Under the pieces are notes generated by a model, which did no database searches, was not told the DNA's origin, and saw only the letters and a list, made by a program, of their open reading frames with translations. Positions 31,266 through 42,795 of a DNA stretch of 64,000 bases are shown piece after piece. Source of the DNA: Melitaea cinxia (taxonomy: Eukaryota; Arthropoda; Insecta; Lepidoptera; Nymphalidae); the NCBI RefSeq assembly GCF_905220565.1, contig NC_059405.1, positions 806,001-870,000 on the forward strand. Reading direction: 5' to 3'. Positions within the stretch are counted from its first letter, which is position 1; each line of letters opens with the position of its first letter. The position numbers and the translations under genes are program-made.

Positions 31266-31954
31266 CTCCAGTATTATTTAAATTACTAACTTTTCTACTC
31301 TTCATTTTAGGAGTTTTATAATGACCAACTTTTATTACATTCTCAATTAATTTAACAGTGTTATGAAATGAGTGAGTTATTGTTTTGATTTCAAAAATCT
31401 CCTGAATTATGCTGTATCCAAGTATTTATACAATGAATGTTTGAATTAATTCATTGCTTGCGATGAATTGTTTCAGTTTTAATTATACAAAATAATTGTT
31501 TATGCGTGCTCATTGTATGTATATGGTTTAGATTATTTGAAAAAGACACCAATTTAATTTATTTACTAAAATTGATTTGTCCTTTGAAAGACATTCCTTC
31601 TCTGAATCATTAATCAAGCCGAAATTCATTGGATTTCGATTGTTGGATTCAACGGTCAAAGTCTATTCAATTGGAAGGATTAATTAAAATCAGTTCTAAA
31701 GCTCCTAAGACCTGCAAAACTTTCATTAATTTTAAGAATTTTTTAATTATTCTGAAGAGGCTAAAATGTTGAAACAAAAAATTAAAATTATTCACGGGTA
31801 TCAGTCACGAGGTATACAGGTACAGGCTTGAGTGTTGAAAGTGATATTAAGTGTTTGCAAGCGGTTTTCGATATGAGGTGATATAATAGCTGCATGACAA
31901 CCTTTCTGCTGTATTGGTGTTCTACTCAAAGCATACTCAATAGAAGAATATTCA
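31266..31954. other. Unrecognised AT-rich stretch
   Basis: No gene or repeat supported. Confidence 0.4.
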
Positions 31955-32316
31955 CTGTATGGCTACGGCAGTAAAGAATATAGCCGCTCCCTCTCTTCCC
32001 GCGGGTGTTGTAAGAGGCAACTAAGCTACTAAGGGATAACACAGTTCGACTACAACTTTGGAACTTAAAAAGCAGACCGATGGTGGGATAACTATCTAAC
32101 TGCTTTTTTGCCCCTTAGAAATACACAGACCGAAGACGGGTAGCAGCGTCTTCAGTGCAGCAAAGCCAGCCTTGCGGTCACCAACCCGCCTGCCCTGCGT
32201 GGTGACTATGGGCAACATACATGAGTTCACGCCATTTTTTGGCGCGAACTTGTGGACACCTATGTCCAACAGTAGACTGCGATAGTCTGAAGTGATGGTG
32301 ATGAAATGATGAACCA
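31955..32316 (+). mobile_element. Family R SINE, full length
   Basis: Head CTACGGCAGTAAAGAATATA, core GTAAGAGGCAACTAAG and AGACCGATGGTGGGATAACT, tail GACTGCGATAGTCTGAAGTG followed by an ATGATGG-type repeat. Confidence 0.75.
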
Positions 32317-32456
32317 AGGATGATTTGAAGGTGCTTTTGAAGCCTATTTGATAAGTAAGTTTCCATTTAGATTTTGAACCATTATACAATGGTGGTTATT
32401 CTTATGTGGATGACCTTTTTCATAATCTTTGAAAATTACGAAAACATATAAAAATC

Positions 32457-32669
32457 CCCACCATGCCTCGGAGAGAATGTTAAGCCGTCGGTCCCAGTTG
32501 TTATCATGTACACCTGATAGCGATCGTTACTCATAGTAGGGAATATATGCGGGTTGGCGCCGCATTGGAGCAGCGTGGTGGATTAAGCTCTGATCCTTCT
32601 CCTACACGGTGAAAGAGGCCTATGCCCAACAATGGGATATTACAGGCTGAAGCGTAAAAAAAAAAAACT
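32457..32669 (+). mobile_element. Family M SINE, 5' truncated
   Basis: From CCCACCATGCCTCGGAGAGA through GAGCAGCGTGGTGGATTAAG to the tail GGGATATTACAGGCTGAAGC and an A12 run, a clean retroposition-type 3' end. Confidence 0.8.
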
Positions 32670-33130
32670 AGAGGGAATAGAACCACATTAGACGTAGAGC
32701 CGACTAATTCTACCGTAAGCACAACACATGAAAAGAAACCCGAAATTAATTCCTTTTGTTTCACTCTCCTGTTTCCTTTATACAGAAACAAAATTATGAA
32801 TTTTAAATAACAATTAGGCAAGCTTACAATCCAAATTAGTGTTTTAATTTGAAAGTTGTCCGGGTCACAATAAGATGAAAAAGTTAAACAAGTTTAAGCA
32901 CAGCAATAGCGGGGACGGTATGATTAGAATTGCAGTCAAATTAAAAACCAGAAATTAACTGAATGTTGTTATTTTCTCAATTTAAGTTATAGAAATTATA
33001 ATAATGAGTTATCATGATATATATTTTTTATATTAATGGCAAATTCAATATAAAGCTATTGAAAAAAAGAAGAAAAAACAGTAAAAGAAATTTATTAATT
33101 AGGTATTATTGTAATAATTTGGTGAAATAC
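32670..33130. other. Unrecognised AT-rich stretch
   Basis: No gene or repeat supported. Confidence 0.4.
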
Positions 33131-33715
33131 ACAATTCAGCCTGTAATATTCGAGAAAGCTGTAAGCTTATTTCACAATTTCATCTGCCTGTGTACATACG
33201 GAGCCGAGATGTGGACACTAGTGAAGCGACTGATCCACATTAAGCTTAAAGTCGCTCAATAGAGAAAATAAGCTTTAGTTCGTAATTCGAATGCAATGTT
33301 GAAAATAATACGCCTCAACGCTTGGAGATTAAAATTTAAATAAAAAAAAAGGCATAGGCACTCAAGAGCCTATGGATGTTAAAATTTAAATTAAAAAAAA
33401 AAAAGTCGCTCAACGTGCAATAGAACGGGCTATGCTTGGGGTTCTTTCAAAGATAGGATTAGAAATGAGACTATCTGCAATAGAACGAAAGTAACGGATA
33501 TAGCCCACAGAGCTGGCAAGTTTACTGTGTTGCAGTACCAATGGCCGTTGGATCAGACGTGTCCTGGAGTGAAGACCGCGTCTTGGAAAACGCAGTGCCT
33601 GATGTCCTGCGGCTCGCTAGATCGGATCTACGTAAGATCGCCGGTGTAAACTGGATGAGGATTGCGCAAAACTGGGATGTCTGGCGCGAACTTGGCGTGG
33701 CCTATGTCCAAAGTT
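33131..33715 (+). pseudogene. RTE-clade LINE 3' relic, interrupted
   Basis: Plus-strand relic of the same ORF as 4810-5330. Recognisable pieces are TYGAEMWTLVKRLIH (33193-33240), a block like RAIERAMLGV (from about 33415), and RKIAGVNWMRIAQNWDVWRE near the 3' end (33628-33700). Frameshifts and a small deletion break the frame, and a 142-bp insertion sits at 33260-33401. The terminal QQWTA segment and simple tail are missing. Non-functional. Confidence 0.7.
33260..33401 (+). mobile_element. 142-bp A-tailed insertion with 12-bp target duplication
   Basis: The insertion lies between two copies of AAAGTCGCTCAA (33248-33259 and 33402-33413) and interrupts the RTE relic. It ends in an A-rich tail, as after target-primed reverse transcription. 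It also contains two near-identical TTAAAATTTAAAT(T)AAAAA blocks and the hairpin-forming CATAGGC...GCCTATG. I do not recognise its source. Confidence 0.6.
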
Positions 33716-33730
33716 TTTTTAATAATATAG

Positions 33731-34628
33731 CTATAATAATCTTCCTCTATTTAAGGAAAAGAATGTTAAGGACTTATGGAACGGATATTTGAATTTCAAA
33801 AATCAAGTTTAAGTGCGTTATATTATATCGTAACATTTAGTTCATGAAGTTTCTTTGTAATAACTGTACAAATGAATTTGGCTTAAGCTATAAATTGATT
33901 TGATTGGCAAAGAAGTGTTTGCTTAGTAGTGGAATATGTATAGTGGCCTTGTTGATAACATTAAATATTAATAGTGCTTTAAAATACTTTTAAAATTAGT
34001 ATATAATTGTGAAGCGATTACCAAATTCGGAATGTCTCAAAACTCATTTAAGATGAAGCGAAAAGAAGCGATTCAAATAGTTACTTCATTTTTTTTTTTA
34101 AATTAATCGTAATGATGATGACAGCGATCAACCAGTGATTAACTATTGATTCATATTTAAAACTGGACAATTATGGTCATGTAGATATGGACGATATAAC
34201 ATAAATCCCATAAAAGCCATTCTAAGAGCATTGTTTAACGCAATTGACCCAATTATTGAATCCTCTCAAGAACTTTTCAAAAATCTTCAAAGCCTTCAAA
34301 ACGCACTTGTATTTTTTTTCCTAGTAAAGTCGAGTTTTCCCACAAAAATCCTAACCAATTATGTCTTTCATCCCCATAATTTATATCAAGTTCTGAGATG
34401 ACGAGGAGAAAAAAATATTATGAACGTTTTTTTTTTAATAAAAGTAACAATTTCGTTATTCGGTTAAAACGCGACGGCCCGATGTAATTTAATAACCGCC
34501 CGTTCAGACGAATTTTTCGAACACAAACATTAACAGGGCAGGTGCGGATAGGTTGGATGGGAATGGGATTTGTCAACCTTATTTACTGACACCTACCAAA
34601 TTCTTACATATCTTAATTGTATAATTTA
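33731..34628. other. Unrecognised AT-rich stretch
   Basis: No gene or repeat supported. Confidence 0.4.
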
Positions 34629-34800
34629 CTAGCTTTTATCCGCGGCTTCGCTTGATTCGATTTCTTTAAACAAAAAGTATCCTATGTCACTTCTAATACC
34701 TCCAAGAATATGTGTACAAAGTTTCATGATGATCGGTTAAGTGGTTTTCGCGTGAAAGCGTAAACGCGTCACATTCATTCACACTTCCGAAAATTACTTT
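34629..34800 (-). mobile_element. Helitron-like element
   Basis: CTAG at 34629-34632, adjacent GC-rich ATCCGCGGCTTCGC, then CAAAGTTTCATGATGATCGG; same type as 45461-45631. Confidence 0.55.
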
Positions 34801-35289
34801 ATTAAAGTAGGAGTCAAAAAAAAATATATTTTTTTCAATTAATTAATATAACATACAGTTAAAAGTAAAGCTCGCTCTATCGTACATACTTCTAAGCACC
34901 TTTTACGTTTGCCCTCAGGTTGTTAATTAATTAATAAAATTATAAATAAAGATATACACTGAGACACAACACAGCAATGCTGCCATCTGCCGGCTTTAAT
35001 TTTGAAACAACGTCAACATGTTTGACGGTCGGTAAATATTTTGTTCAAGTTTTAATCCACTCACGTATAAATACTTTTTTGTAATTTTGTAAAGTGATAA
35101 TTATTATACTTATTTAGTGCGAATTATTCGTACAAGTATAGCTAGTAGATTATTAATTGAAAAAAAAAAGGTTCTAATGACCTGCTATTAAAGTCTTCTC
35201 ATAACTTATCTGCCAGATAAATTTTATCAACAACTGGTGAAACAGGTCCTTAGTCTATTCATCTAATGATAACATATTATCATTATATA
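34801..35289. other. Unrecognised AT-rich stretch
   Basis: No gene or repeat supported. Confidence 0.4.
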
Positions 35290-35735
35290 AACTAATATAT
35301 AAGCACCGCTGTTTTGGTAGACGGAGGATTCAACGTGGCTACGCTTTCGTAGGTTTTATGTGCGTCCATGTCACCATGTCAGGTCTCTGTGTTTGTCAAA
35401 TTGCTCCTGGAGAAGCTGCAGCCTACTGGTGTTCTCCTGTAAATAGCGTGAGTGCTCCTCGAGCTTGGCACACAGTTCCAAAATCGCTGCGGGCGTAGAG
35501 CCAGCGTCCTTAGTCACCGGCTTCGCAACTCCAGCGGCATCGTCCCCATTCCAAGCCTTCACGGGCTCCAGTTCCTTCTCCGAGTCATAGAGCAGGATTC
35601 AAACTCCGTCCAAAGAATCTACTATGACTTCCCTATAGCCAATCTTTAGATTTTTGGCTTGACGTAAGTCGAGTAGTCACGTCCATGCAATGCCTCCTAG
35701 AATCTATCTTTTCTTCTCCTGGCTCTGTTTCAGTC
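35290..35735 (-). pseudogene. Unidentified decayed coding relic
   Basis: Reading the minus strand, coding-like peptide continues across about 440 bp in shifting frames. It starts MTETEPGEEKIDSRRHCMDV (ATG near 35735), then IGYREVIVDSLDGV and a TGA. It continues LLYDSEKELEPVKAW, then AILELCAKLEEHSRYLQENT (a heptad-like helix, in the open frame 35371-35562), and after another shift MDAHKTYESVATLNPPSTKT. G+C is higher than in the flanks. The N-terminal part shares no family I recognise; the middle suggests a coiled coil. It could be a retrocopied host gene or the gag of an old retroelement. A broken gene is more likely than chance because coding-like composition persists across frames, but the function is unknown. 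Confidence 0.45.
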
Positions 35736-36126
35736 ATCGGCGTCAATTTCATTAAATGTCAAATTAAAATCGTCAGAATATATATAGTATAAATATTGTA
35801 ATTTTAAAGTTACTTAAATAAATAATTGAGGGGGAGCGATGCGACCACATGAAAGCTTTCGAAGGAGCAATAAAAGTCATAGGTCACCGCTTTAAGTTTC
35901 GCGCTGTTCAGCATCACTTTAGCATTAAAACTTTTGTTTTTTTTTGTTTTTAGCTGTAAAATTCCAATTTTTATTTTCTCTTCTTTCTGAGCTTTCTTTG
36001 GCGCAGCTTTTAATGTACGATAATTTAAATCCGTCACGAAAATATCACTTTTTTATATTTTTTAAGCCTTTGTCGAAACGGAGCGACATTCAGACATCTC
36101 GTCTTAGCCACTCCTTAACCGACTTC
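35736..36126. other. Unrecognised stretch
   Basis: Overlapping short frames on both strands, none with a domain. Confidence 0.4.
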
Positions 36127-36284
36127 AGTTTCAAAAACGGGATATTTACCATATTTTTTTTTTTAATTTTGCGGAGCATTTTTTCATTTTGCGGCTGATA
36201 TTTCGACATTAACTGCGAATGTCTTGTTCACAAGAAACATAGTAAATATCCCGTTTTTGAATAGTTTTAGTAATAGAAGTAACC
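36127..36284. mobile_element. Family F MITE, second copy
   Basis: The arms TTTCAAAAACGGGATATTTA (left) and TAAATATCCCGTTTTTGAAT (right) are inverted repeats, with the shared centre GATATTTCGACATTAACTGC. Confidence 0.65.
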
Positions 36285-36985
36285 ATGCTAATCTAAAATG
36301 TTATAATTCACTAAGTTTTCATTAGTTCTCGATCAAATTTAAATCAAATCTAAAACTAAAAGCACCAATTTTGATTTAAATATCATTAAAATCGGTACAC
36401 CCAGTAAAAAACGAGTGTGCTTTCACGACTAAAGTAAAACTTCTGTACAATAGACCCGCACTGTGTCTCAGATGTACGAAACGTAACTAGCTTTGAGAGA
36501 AAGAGAGAAAGAAAATGTGTGTGCGCGTGTGCGTGTGATCTTGCTCCGTTCGCCTCGTCACTTTTTGTAACGCTCTCGTCACAAATTCTCCAGCTTACTC
36601 CCCGAGAGCGCGTAAAGTTTTATTTCAAAAAGTTATGAAAAAAGAGAAAATCCTCATATTTCACAGTAAATTATTAAAATAATTTTATCGAATTTTATTA
36701 TTGGTTATAAAAAAGTGTGTTTCCGTAAAAAAATTTAAAAAGTTCAAGCGGTTATGTACGCCAGGCAGTAAAAGCTTTCACCACACTGATTTCATTTAAA
36801 ACCCATTACTGCACATTCTACATGTGTGCATACAGTGAGCTTTCATGGCTATAAATTTTTGATAAAAATAAATATTTACGCCGGTTAACTATTTAAAAAT
36901 TAGCTTTAAATTTTTTAATACGTACTTCCCGTAAAAATATAAAAGTACTTTAATATTTTGATGTGTATCCTGATAATCTAAATAT
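36285..36985. other. AT-rich, with a family D scrap
   Basis: ATTAAAATCGGTACACCCAG at about 36385-36406 is a family D remnant. Otherwise unassigned. Confidence 0.4.
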
Positions 36986-37229
36986 CCTGCTCAAATTTTG
37001 GAGCAGCCCGACTGGAGGTGTACCTCAACCTAGCAGAAGATCACAGCTAAATTACACTGTTTTCAAGCAGTGTTGTGTTTCTGTGGTAAGGTGATCAGAG
37101 CTCCTGCTGGGATTGGGTGTAGGTTTGGCGTCTTGCTTGTGATGCTTTTGGTGTTATACAGACTACATTAACCATTTACCATCTGATGAGCCGTACGCTT
37201 GTTTACCGACCTAGTTTTATAAAAAAATA
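36986..37229 (+). mobile_element. Family K repeat
   Basis: From TCAAATTTTGGAGCAGCCCG to GACCTAGTTTTATAAAAAAA, moderately diverged. Confidence 0.7.
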
Positions 37230-37812
37230 ACTATCGAATGATATAATAATGATATCAAACTGCAATAATAATACAGTCATCACGTAGACTGTACATTAGA
37301 CACTGTATAGCCATCATACATAGACAATACATAAAAATCTTACGATTTTTCTTAACGTTACGGACGTTTTTTGACGGCTAGGATACCCCACCGCAACGCC
37401 CAATAAGGAACTTCGTTCCAATAACAACTCAGTATACTGAATCCGTTAGTAGATTTGTGTCAGCTATTATAAATTGTAGAACAAATAATATATTATATAA
37501 TGTATTAATTTTTTTTTTATTATTAAATTATATTATATTCATAGTATATAATAAATAATTTTTAACAGTACGTAAAATAAGTATGCTTTCAAAACAGAAG
37601 AAGTAAAATCTTTGAATTCAAAAATTAAAAAGTAACCTATACGTCCGAAAAGCGAGGGTAGTCAAACAAGTCGTTACGGCAGGCTGTTAACCTAGATAGT
37701 GTTTGTAAACACAGAAGTAATTACTCTTTCAAATATATTGCCAATGTTGGTAGCGAGTTTAACAATTTGTTTATTTGACCTCTAAAGATGGGGGATAAGG
37801 TTTTTTGTTTAA
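37230..37812. other. Unrecognised AT-rich stretch
   Basis: No gene or repeat supported. Confidence 0.4.
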
Positions 37813-37872
37813 CTAGCTTCCATCCGCGGCTTTGCCTATACGAAACCAGAAGGAACATTGTCTGCCTGGAAT
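37813..37872 (-). mobile_element. Helitron 3' end fragment
   Basis: CTAG followed by ATCCGCGGCTTTGCC, the reversed GC-rich Helitron terminus. Confidence 0.4.
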
Positions 37873-38022
37873 GTTAATCTCGTTTGCTGTTGTAAATTTT
37901 TTTGCTAATATTCCACTTAGGTTGGTTTATAACTTTATATAGTTTGCATAGTGTGTTGTAATAAAGTGTTTTACAATTACAACAATAGACTTTAAAATGC
38001 GTAATATTGTCATTCATATATT

Positions 38023-38322
38023 TAACTAAGGTAGGGCACCGCAGGAAATTTCCTGCTCAAAATATGGAGCAACCCGATTGGGGTAGTACCTCGACCTTAC
38101 AGAAGACCACAGCTAAATAATACTGTTATCAAGCAGTGTTGTGTTCATGTGGTGAGTAAGGTGACTAGAGCTCCTGGGTGATATTTGGCATTTGGATTTT
38201 TTTGGGGTCGGCAACACGCTTGCAATGCTTCTTGTGTTGCAGGAGTCTATAAGCTACGGTAATCGCTTACCATTAGGTGGGCCGTACGCTTGTTTGCCTA
38301 CCTCGTTATATATATAAAAACA
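38023..38322 (+). mobile_element. Family K repeat, full length
   Basis: Starts TAACTAAGGTAGGGCACCGC, carries the hairpin GGAAATTTCC, and ends CCTCGTTATATATATAAAAA. Confidence 0.8.
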
Positions 38323-38580
38323 TAGTACACTAATTTTAAGTCTACATCCTCATTTGATTATAGGTTCTACAATTTTTTCAATAAATCTAACCCAAAAAAA
38401 ATGTCTTGTTAATAGCCCAATATTAGCCCATTCAGTTAATTGAATTCTTCAGCTTGTCATTAAATTAGTGAACAGTTGCAGTAGTTATTTGAACGATTGA
38501 AATTTTATTTTATTTGTTTACATATCGAAATTGGAGTACGTTATTGTAAAACAACGCGGTACTTGTGCCGTGTGGATATC

Positions 38581-38705
38581 TCTACAGCGGCGGTTCCCGC
38601 TCGGGATGGATATTTTGTATTTGTGCAAATATTTCTTCAGTTTAAATGTCAGTCCGTATGAGTATTCCCACCGTGCCCCAGAGAGCTCATACACACCTGG
38701 TAGAA
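38581..38705 (+). mobile_element. Family M SINE, 5' part
   Basis: GGCGGTTCCCGCTCGGGATG, then CACCGTGCCCCAGAGAGCTC and CACACCTGGTAGAA; the tail is lost where inverted family K sequence begins. Confidence 0.6.
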
Positions 38706-38815
38706 ATTAATTAATCTTTTTTATGCCATTAGAATAGCAAACAAGGACACAGTCCATCTGCGCTTTATCCTAATGACCCCTGCAGCACCAGAAGCATCAC
38801 GAGCACTCTGAAGAC
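38706..38815 (-). mobile_element. Family K repeat, fragment
   Basis: CTTTTTTATGCCATTAGAAT then GCAGCACCAGAAGCATCACG, the reverse complement of family K's 3' part. Confidence 0.55.
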
Positions 38816-39559
38816 TCCCTAAAATGTTCAGTCGAGTTTCTGAAGACTTAGTACACTGTAAACAATTACCTACATAGAGTCTCCATTACAATTAAACTAA
38901 TTAAAGTCAATGAACAACTCTTCAGCGCCAATTTCTTAGTCCATTTAAAATAAGTAATTTATGAAATATCTATAGTTACGTCGTCTCTTGGAGCGAAGTG
39001 AAGAGTCATTTAGAGTCAAGACTACGAATTAGGTTATGTTGATGACAATTTACATAATTGTCTTGAGCGTTGGACGAAGTTTGGACAAAGCTGGTTTTAA
39101 TGTTTAAATTACTGTCAGGGGTTTGACTTTATACATCGCAGTATGATGGTTTGAGTAGTTCCTATGGCAATGCCTTGTTTTGCAAATGGGCGGGGTCGAT
39201 ATTTGGTTGGCCTATATGGAGTATTTGTCATAATTATTTAGAGATAGTTTAAGATAAAATTTGGTTATTAAAGAATTAATCTTCATAACATTTGTAATAG
39301 AAATAAAAATAATTAACTTAATTAATGAATAAAATAAAATGTAACAACTAACTCAGGATAAACTGTATGTTCAAAGACTTCTTTACATTTTGAGTTTAAA
39401 ATTATTTTGGACTCTTATAAGTTAAGAATTATTATGCCATGCCACTTCTGGTCTGTGTTTGATCTACGTATATTCCACGCATTCGATCGCTGTGTAAACT
39501 GAATGATGGATTTCTACCCACTTTAGTTTATTTTTTCTTTTGTGTTAGAGTATTTGTAA
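38816..39559. other. Unrecognised AT-rich stretch
   Basis: No gene or repeat supported. Confidence 0.4.
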
Positions 39560-39758
39560 TCTTAATATATATAAATCTCGTGTCACAATGTTTGTCCGCG
39601 ATGAACTCTTAAACTACTAAACCGATTTTAATCAAATTTGCACACCGTGTGCAGTTTGATCCAACTTGAAAGATAGGGTATATTTTGTTTTGATATATGT
39701 AATTATTATATTTAAGAAAAAAAAAATAAGGCGATACGAAGTTTGCCAGGTCAGCTAG
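39560..39758 (+). mobile_element. Short non-autonomous Helitron (199 bp)
   Basis: Starts TCTTAATATATATAAATCTC after an A and ends GTTTGCCAGGTCAGCTAG before a T, matching the Helitron 5'-TC, 3'-CTRR and A|T insertion rules. Confidence 0.75.
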
Positions 39759-39859
39759 TACTATGTTATAAATAACAAATTGTTTATATAGTTAAATTTC
39801 TCATGTAATTGAATTTATTGTAATTCTTTATGAGAATAAAGTTTCTATAACCATATGTA

Positions 39860-39960
39860 TATGACATCCGGCTAATGGGCATTGGCCTCTTTCTCCATGT
39901 AGGAGAAGGATCGCAGCTTAATCCATCACGCTGCTCCACTGCGGCTTAGCGGATAGTTAG
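39860..39960 (-). mobile_element. Family M SINE, 3' fragment
   Basis: GGGCATTGGCCTCTTTCTCC, then CACGCTGCTCCACTGCGG. Confidence 0.65.
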
Positions 39961-40104
39961 AGAGTGAAACGCAATTAAAGATCTAAGCATAAATAAAAAA
40001 CAAATGAGCCTAATAGAAACAAAAGATCACGAAAATGTACACAGCAGATACTTGTTTCAATTAAAACTGCTGTAATTTTTATCATTTACATAACATAAAT
40101 TACA

Positions 40105-40385
40105 TAACTGAGGTAGGGCACAGCAGGAATTTCCTGCTCAAAATATGGAGCGGCCCGACTGGGGTAGTACCTCGACCTTACAGAAGATCACAGCAAAATA
40201 GTACTGTTTTCAGGCAGTATTGTGTTCCTGTTGGTGAGTAAGGTAAGGCTCCTGGGCGGATTGGGGATTGGGTCGGCAACGCGCTTGCGATGCTTCTGGT
40301 GTTTCAGGTGTCTATAAGCTACAGTAATCGCTTACCATCAGGTGAGCCGTACGCTTGTTTGCCGACCTAGTGACATAAAAAAAAC
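40105..40385 (+). mobile_element. Family K repeat, full length
   Basis: Starts TAACTGAGGTAGGGCACAGC and ends GACCTAGTGACATAAAAAAA. Used here as the reference copy. No tRNA head and no terminal inverted repeats; the A-rich 3' end suggests retroposition. Confidence 0.8.
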
Positions 40386-40695
40386 AAATATTTTATTTCA
40401 ATATTTTTACACATCAATGTGATTAATTGTCGAAAGTTTCAACTAATTAATAAGTTTATAATTTTCATCGGAAGCTCGTGTAGGCGTATAAACATGAACA
40501 GACGTGAACTTTAAATTGTGTTTTAAAGTTTCCAATACGAATACTTAACACAAAATTAATTATGAGTTTTGTAACAATAACAGAAAAGTATACTTCGATC
40601 GTTTGTTTGATGTAATTTTAGAATAAGTAAAGGTTAAGGAAGAATTTGTATCAGAACTTCGGATGATAGTATGTTAATCACCACATTCTCTTAAA
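40386..40695. other. Unrecognised AT-rich stretch
   Basis: No gene or repeat supported. Confidence 0.4.
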
Positions 40696-40835
40696 TCTAT
40701 ACTAATATTATAAAGCTGAAAATTTTGTTTGTTTTAATGCGCTAATCGCAGAAACTACTAGTTCTGGATAGCCCATTTACCGAGGAATATAGGCTATTTT
40801 TTTTCTAGGCACGGCTAATAAATAAACAAAAATTT
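40696..40835 (+). mobile_element. Helitron 5' portion
   Basis: Begins TCTATACTAATATTATAAAG, the usual 5' end of this Helitron type, followed by the GCTGAAAATTTTGTTTG block. The CTAG 3' end was not found. Confidence 0.5.
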
Positions 40836-40999
40836 TATAGTCTTTTCTAAAATTTGATCTTTTTTTAAGTAGTGTAGTTGGCGATCTTTATTAATTCTAA
40901 GTAATTTACTTTATAATTTATATGTATAGCTTTCATAAAATAACATATTCTAGCATAACAGATCTTAATGTATTAAAAAATCTATTTATTGACGATCAT

Positions 41000-41272
41000 A
41001 ACCAGCCTATAATCCACCCGCTGGGCATGGACCTCATTCTCCATGTTTTAATAGAATTGGAGCGATCACTTATATATATTATGATAACAATCAGAACTGA
41101 CAGCTTACCGTGCTCTGCGAGGCATGTTGGTGAAACCCACAATGACAGATATCGAAACTGGAATGATATATTTGTACGTATACAAATATCTATTCCGAGC
41201 GGGAATTGAACCCGTAAAGCGCCGTTACTTTTACACGTACATGGCAAATGCACTACTATACTATAGCGGCTG
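41000..41272 (-). mobile_element. Family M SINE, near full length
   Basis: AGCCTATAATCCACCCGCTG at the left; TCCGAGCGGGAATTGAACCC (B box, reversed) and ACTATACTATAGCGGCTG (head) at the right. Overlapping frames on both strands are artefacts. Confidence 0.7.
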
Positions 41273-41652
41273 TTAACTATTTATTGAGAAAGGACGAAAT
41301 TTCTCTTTTCACACAAATAGTATTGGGCGTCTACAAAATCATGAAATATTTACAGTTAATAATCGATTTGTAGATAAATAGATAGGACACTAGTCTCAAA
41401 AACTAGCTTAAGTCAACCGACCTCACTTACATTTGGTTGACAGTTGCGTCAAATAGAGTTGCTAAATTTATTTATTTACTAGCTGACTCGGCCAACGTTG
41501 TCTTGCCGCTAACGCTATTTAAAAATAGGGGTTGATCGTAGAGGGTTGAAAATTTAGGGTTGTATGTATTTTTTAATGTTGTATCATAAAAAAATTAGAA
41601 AATAATTAATTTATCTAAAAATTAAAAAAATATATATATTTAGGGGTGGACT

Positions 41653-41665
41653 ACCCTTAACATTT
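41653..41665. repeat. SINE target site duplication (left), ACCCTTAACATTT
   Basis: Identical to 42010-42022. Confidence 0.85.
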
Positions 41666-42009
41666 CATCATTACAGCCTATACAGTCCACTGCTGGACAT
41701 AGGCCTCCACAAGTTTACGCCAAAAATAACGTGAACTCATGTGTTTTGCCCATAGTCACCACGCTGGGCAGGCGGGTTGGTGACCGCAGTACTGACTTTG
41801 TCGCACCGAAGACGCTGCTGCCCGTCTTCGGCCTGTGTATTTCAAAGCCAGCAGTTGGGTGGTTATCCCGCCATCGGTCGGCTTCTTAAGTTCCAAGGTG
41901 GTTGTGGAACCTTGTTATCCCTTAGTCGCCTCTTACGACACCCACGGGAAGAGAGGGGGTGGCTAAATTCTTTAGTGCCGTAGCCACACAGCACCCGTAG
42001 CCACACAGC
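41666..42009 (-). mobile_element. Family R SINE, complete
   Basis: Tail CATCATTACAGCC at the left; head GTGCCGTAGCCACACAGC at the right. The 5' end carries a direct duplication of GTAGCCACACAGCACCC (41980-41996 and 41997-42013). The clean target duplication gives the family's true boundaries: about 344 bp. Confidence 0.85.
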
Positions 42010-42156
42010 ACCCTTAACATTTAGGGGGATGAAAAATAGATGTTATTCGATTCTCAGACCTACTTAATATGCACACAAAATTTCATGAGAATCAGTCAAG
42101 CCGTTTCGGAGGAGTTTAACTACAAACACCGCGACACGAGAATTTTATATATTAGA

Positions 42157-42333
42157 CTAGTTTTGCCCCGCGATTTTACACGCGTTAATTTGAAACTAAA
42201 ATAGCCTTAAAATAGCCTTCCTCGATACGCTATCTAACACTGAAATAATTTTTCAAATTGGTCCAATAGTTCCTGAGATTAGTGCGTTCAAACAAACAAA
42301 CAAACTCTTCAGCTTTATAATATTTAGTATAGA
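42157..42333 (-). mobile_element. Short Helitron (177 bp) abutting the previous one
   Basis: The reverse strand starts TCTATACTAAATATTATAAA at 42333 and ends GGCAAAACTAG at 42157, immediately next to the TCTAA of the element at 41479-42156. Confidence 0.7.
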
Positions 42334-42795
42334 TTATTCAAAAACAATTTGTTATAATCAGAAATCGTGTAAGCTCGAACTAGCCGTTCAAAATTGAAAA
42401 GTTTGTGAATCAAACAAACTCTATTTTCAATGTAGCAAACAGTTTTAAATATTTACAATCTAAAACTGGTTCAAACGTAACAAACCATTACGTTTATAAC
42501 CATCAATTAACCGTTCAAAATGTTTCGTAATGCGATACATACATAACGTTATAAATTTGATGTGAAGCACATTATCTTAATAGCTCTTCGAGTCCGTGCG
42601 CCTCTTGCTCAGCGGAGCAGAGCTGATTGGATTATAATGAAAATGCCGCGTCATTTCTGCTCGGACTTTTTAAAATGTTGACTATTATGATGCTAATACT
42701 GGAAATAATATAAAGATTTGTAAAATTATGACTAATCGTGCCTAGTATAATAAAATTATTAATGATAAATAAATTATCATAATCTTTTTTTAATT
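42334..42795. other. Unrecognised AT-rich stretch
   Basis: No gene or repeat supported. Confidence 0.4.

Larger units (their letters stand above)
41479..42156 (-). mobile_element. Non-autonomous Helitron hosting a SINE
   Basis: On the reverse strand it starts TCTAATATATAAAATTCTCG at 42156 and ends GAGTCAGCTAG at 41479. Its length without the SINE is about 320 bp, close to the copy at 50186-50499. A family R SINE sits inside, flanked by a 13-bp duplication. Confidence 0.8.

Noticed and set aside
41000..41272. Frames of 85-95 codons on both strands
   Set aside because: Both run through a family M SINE copy.
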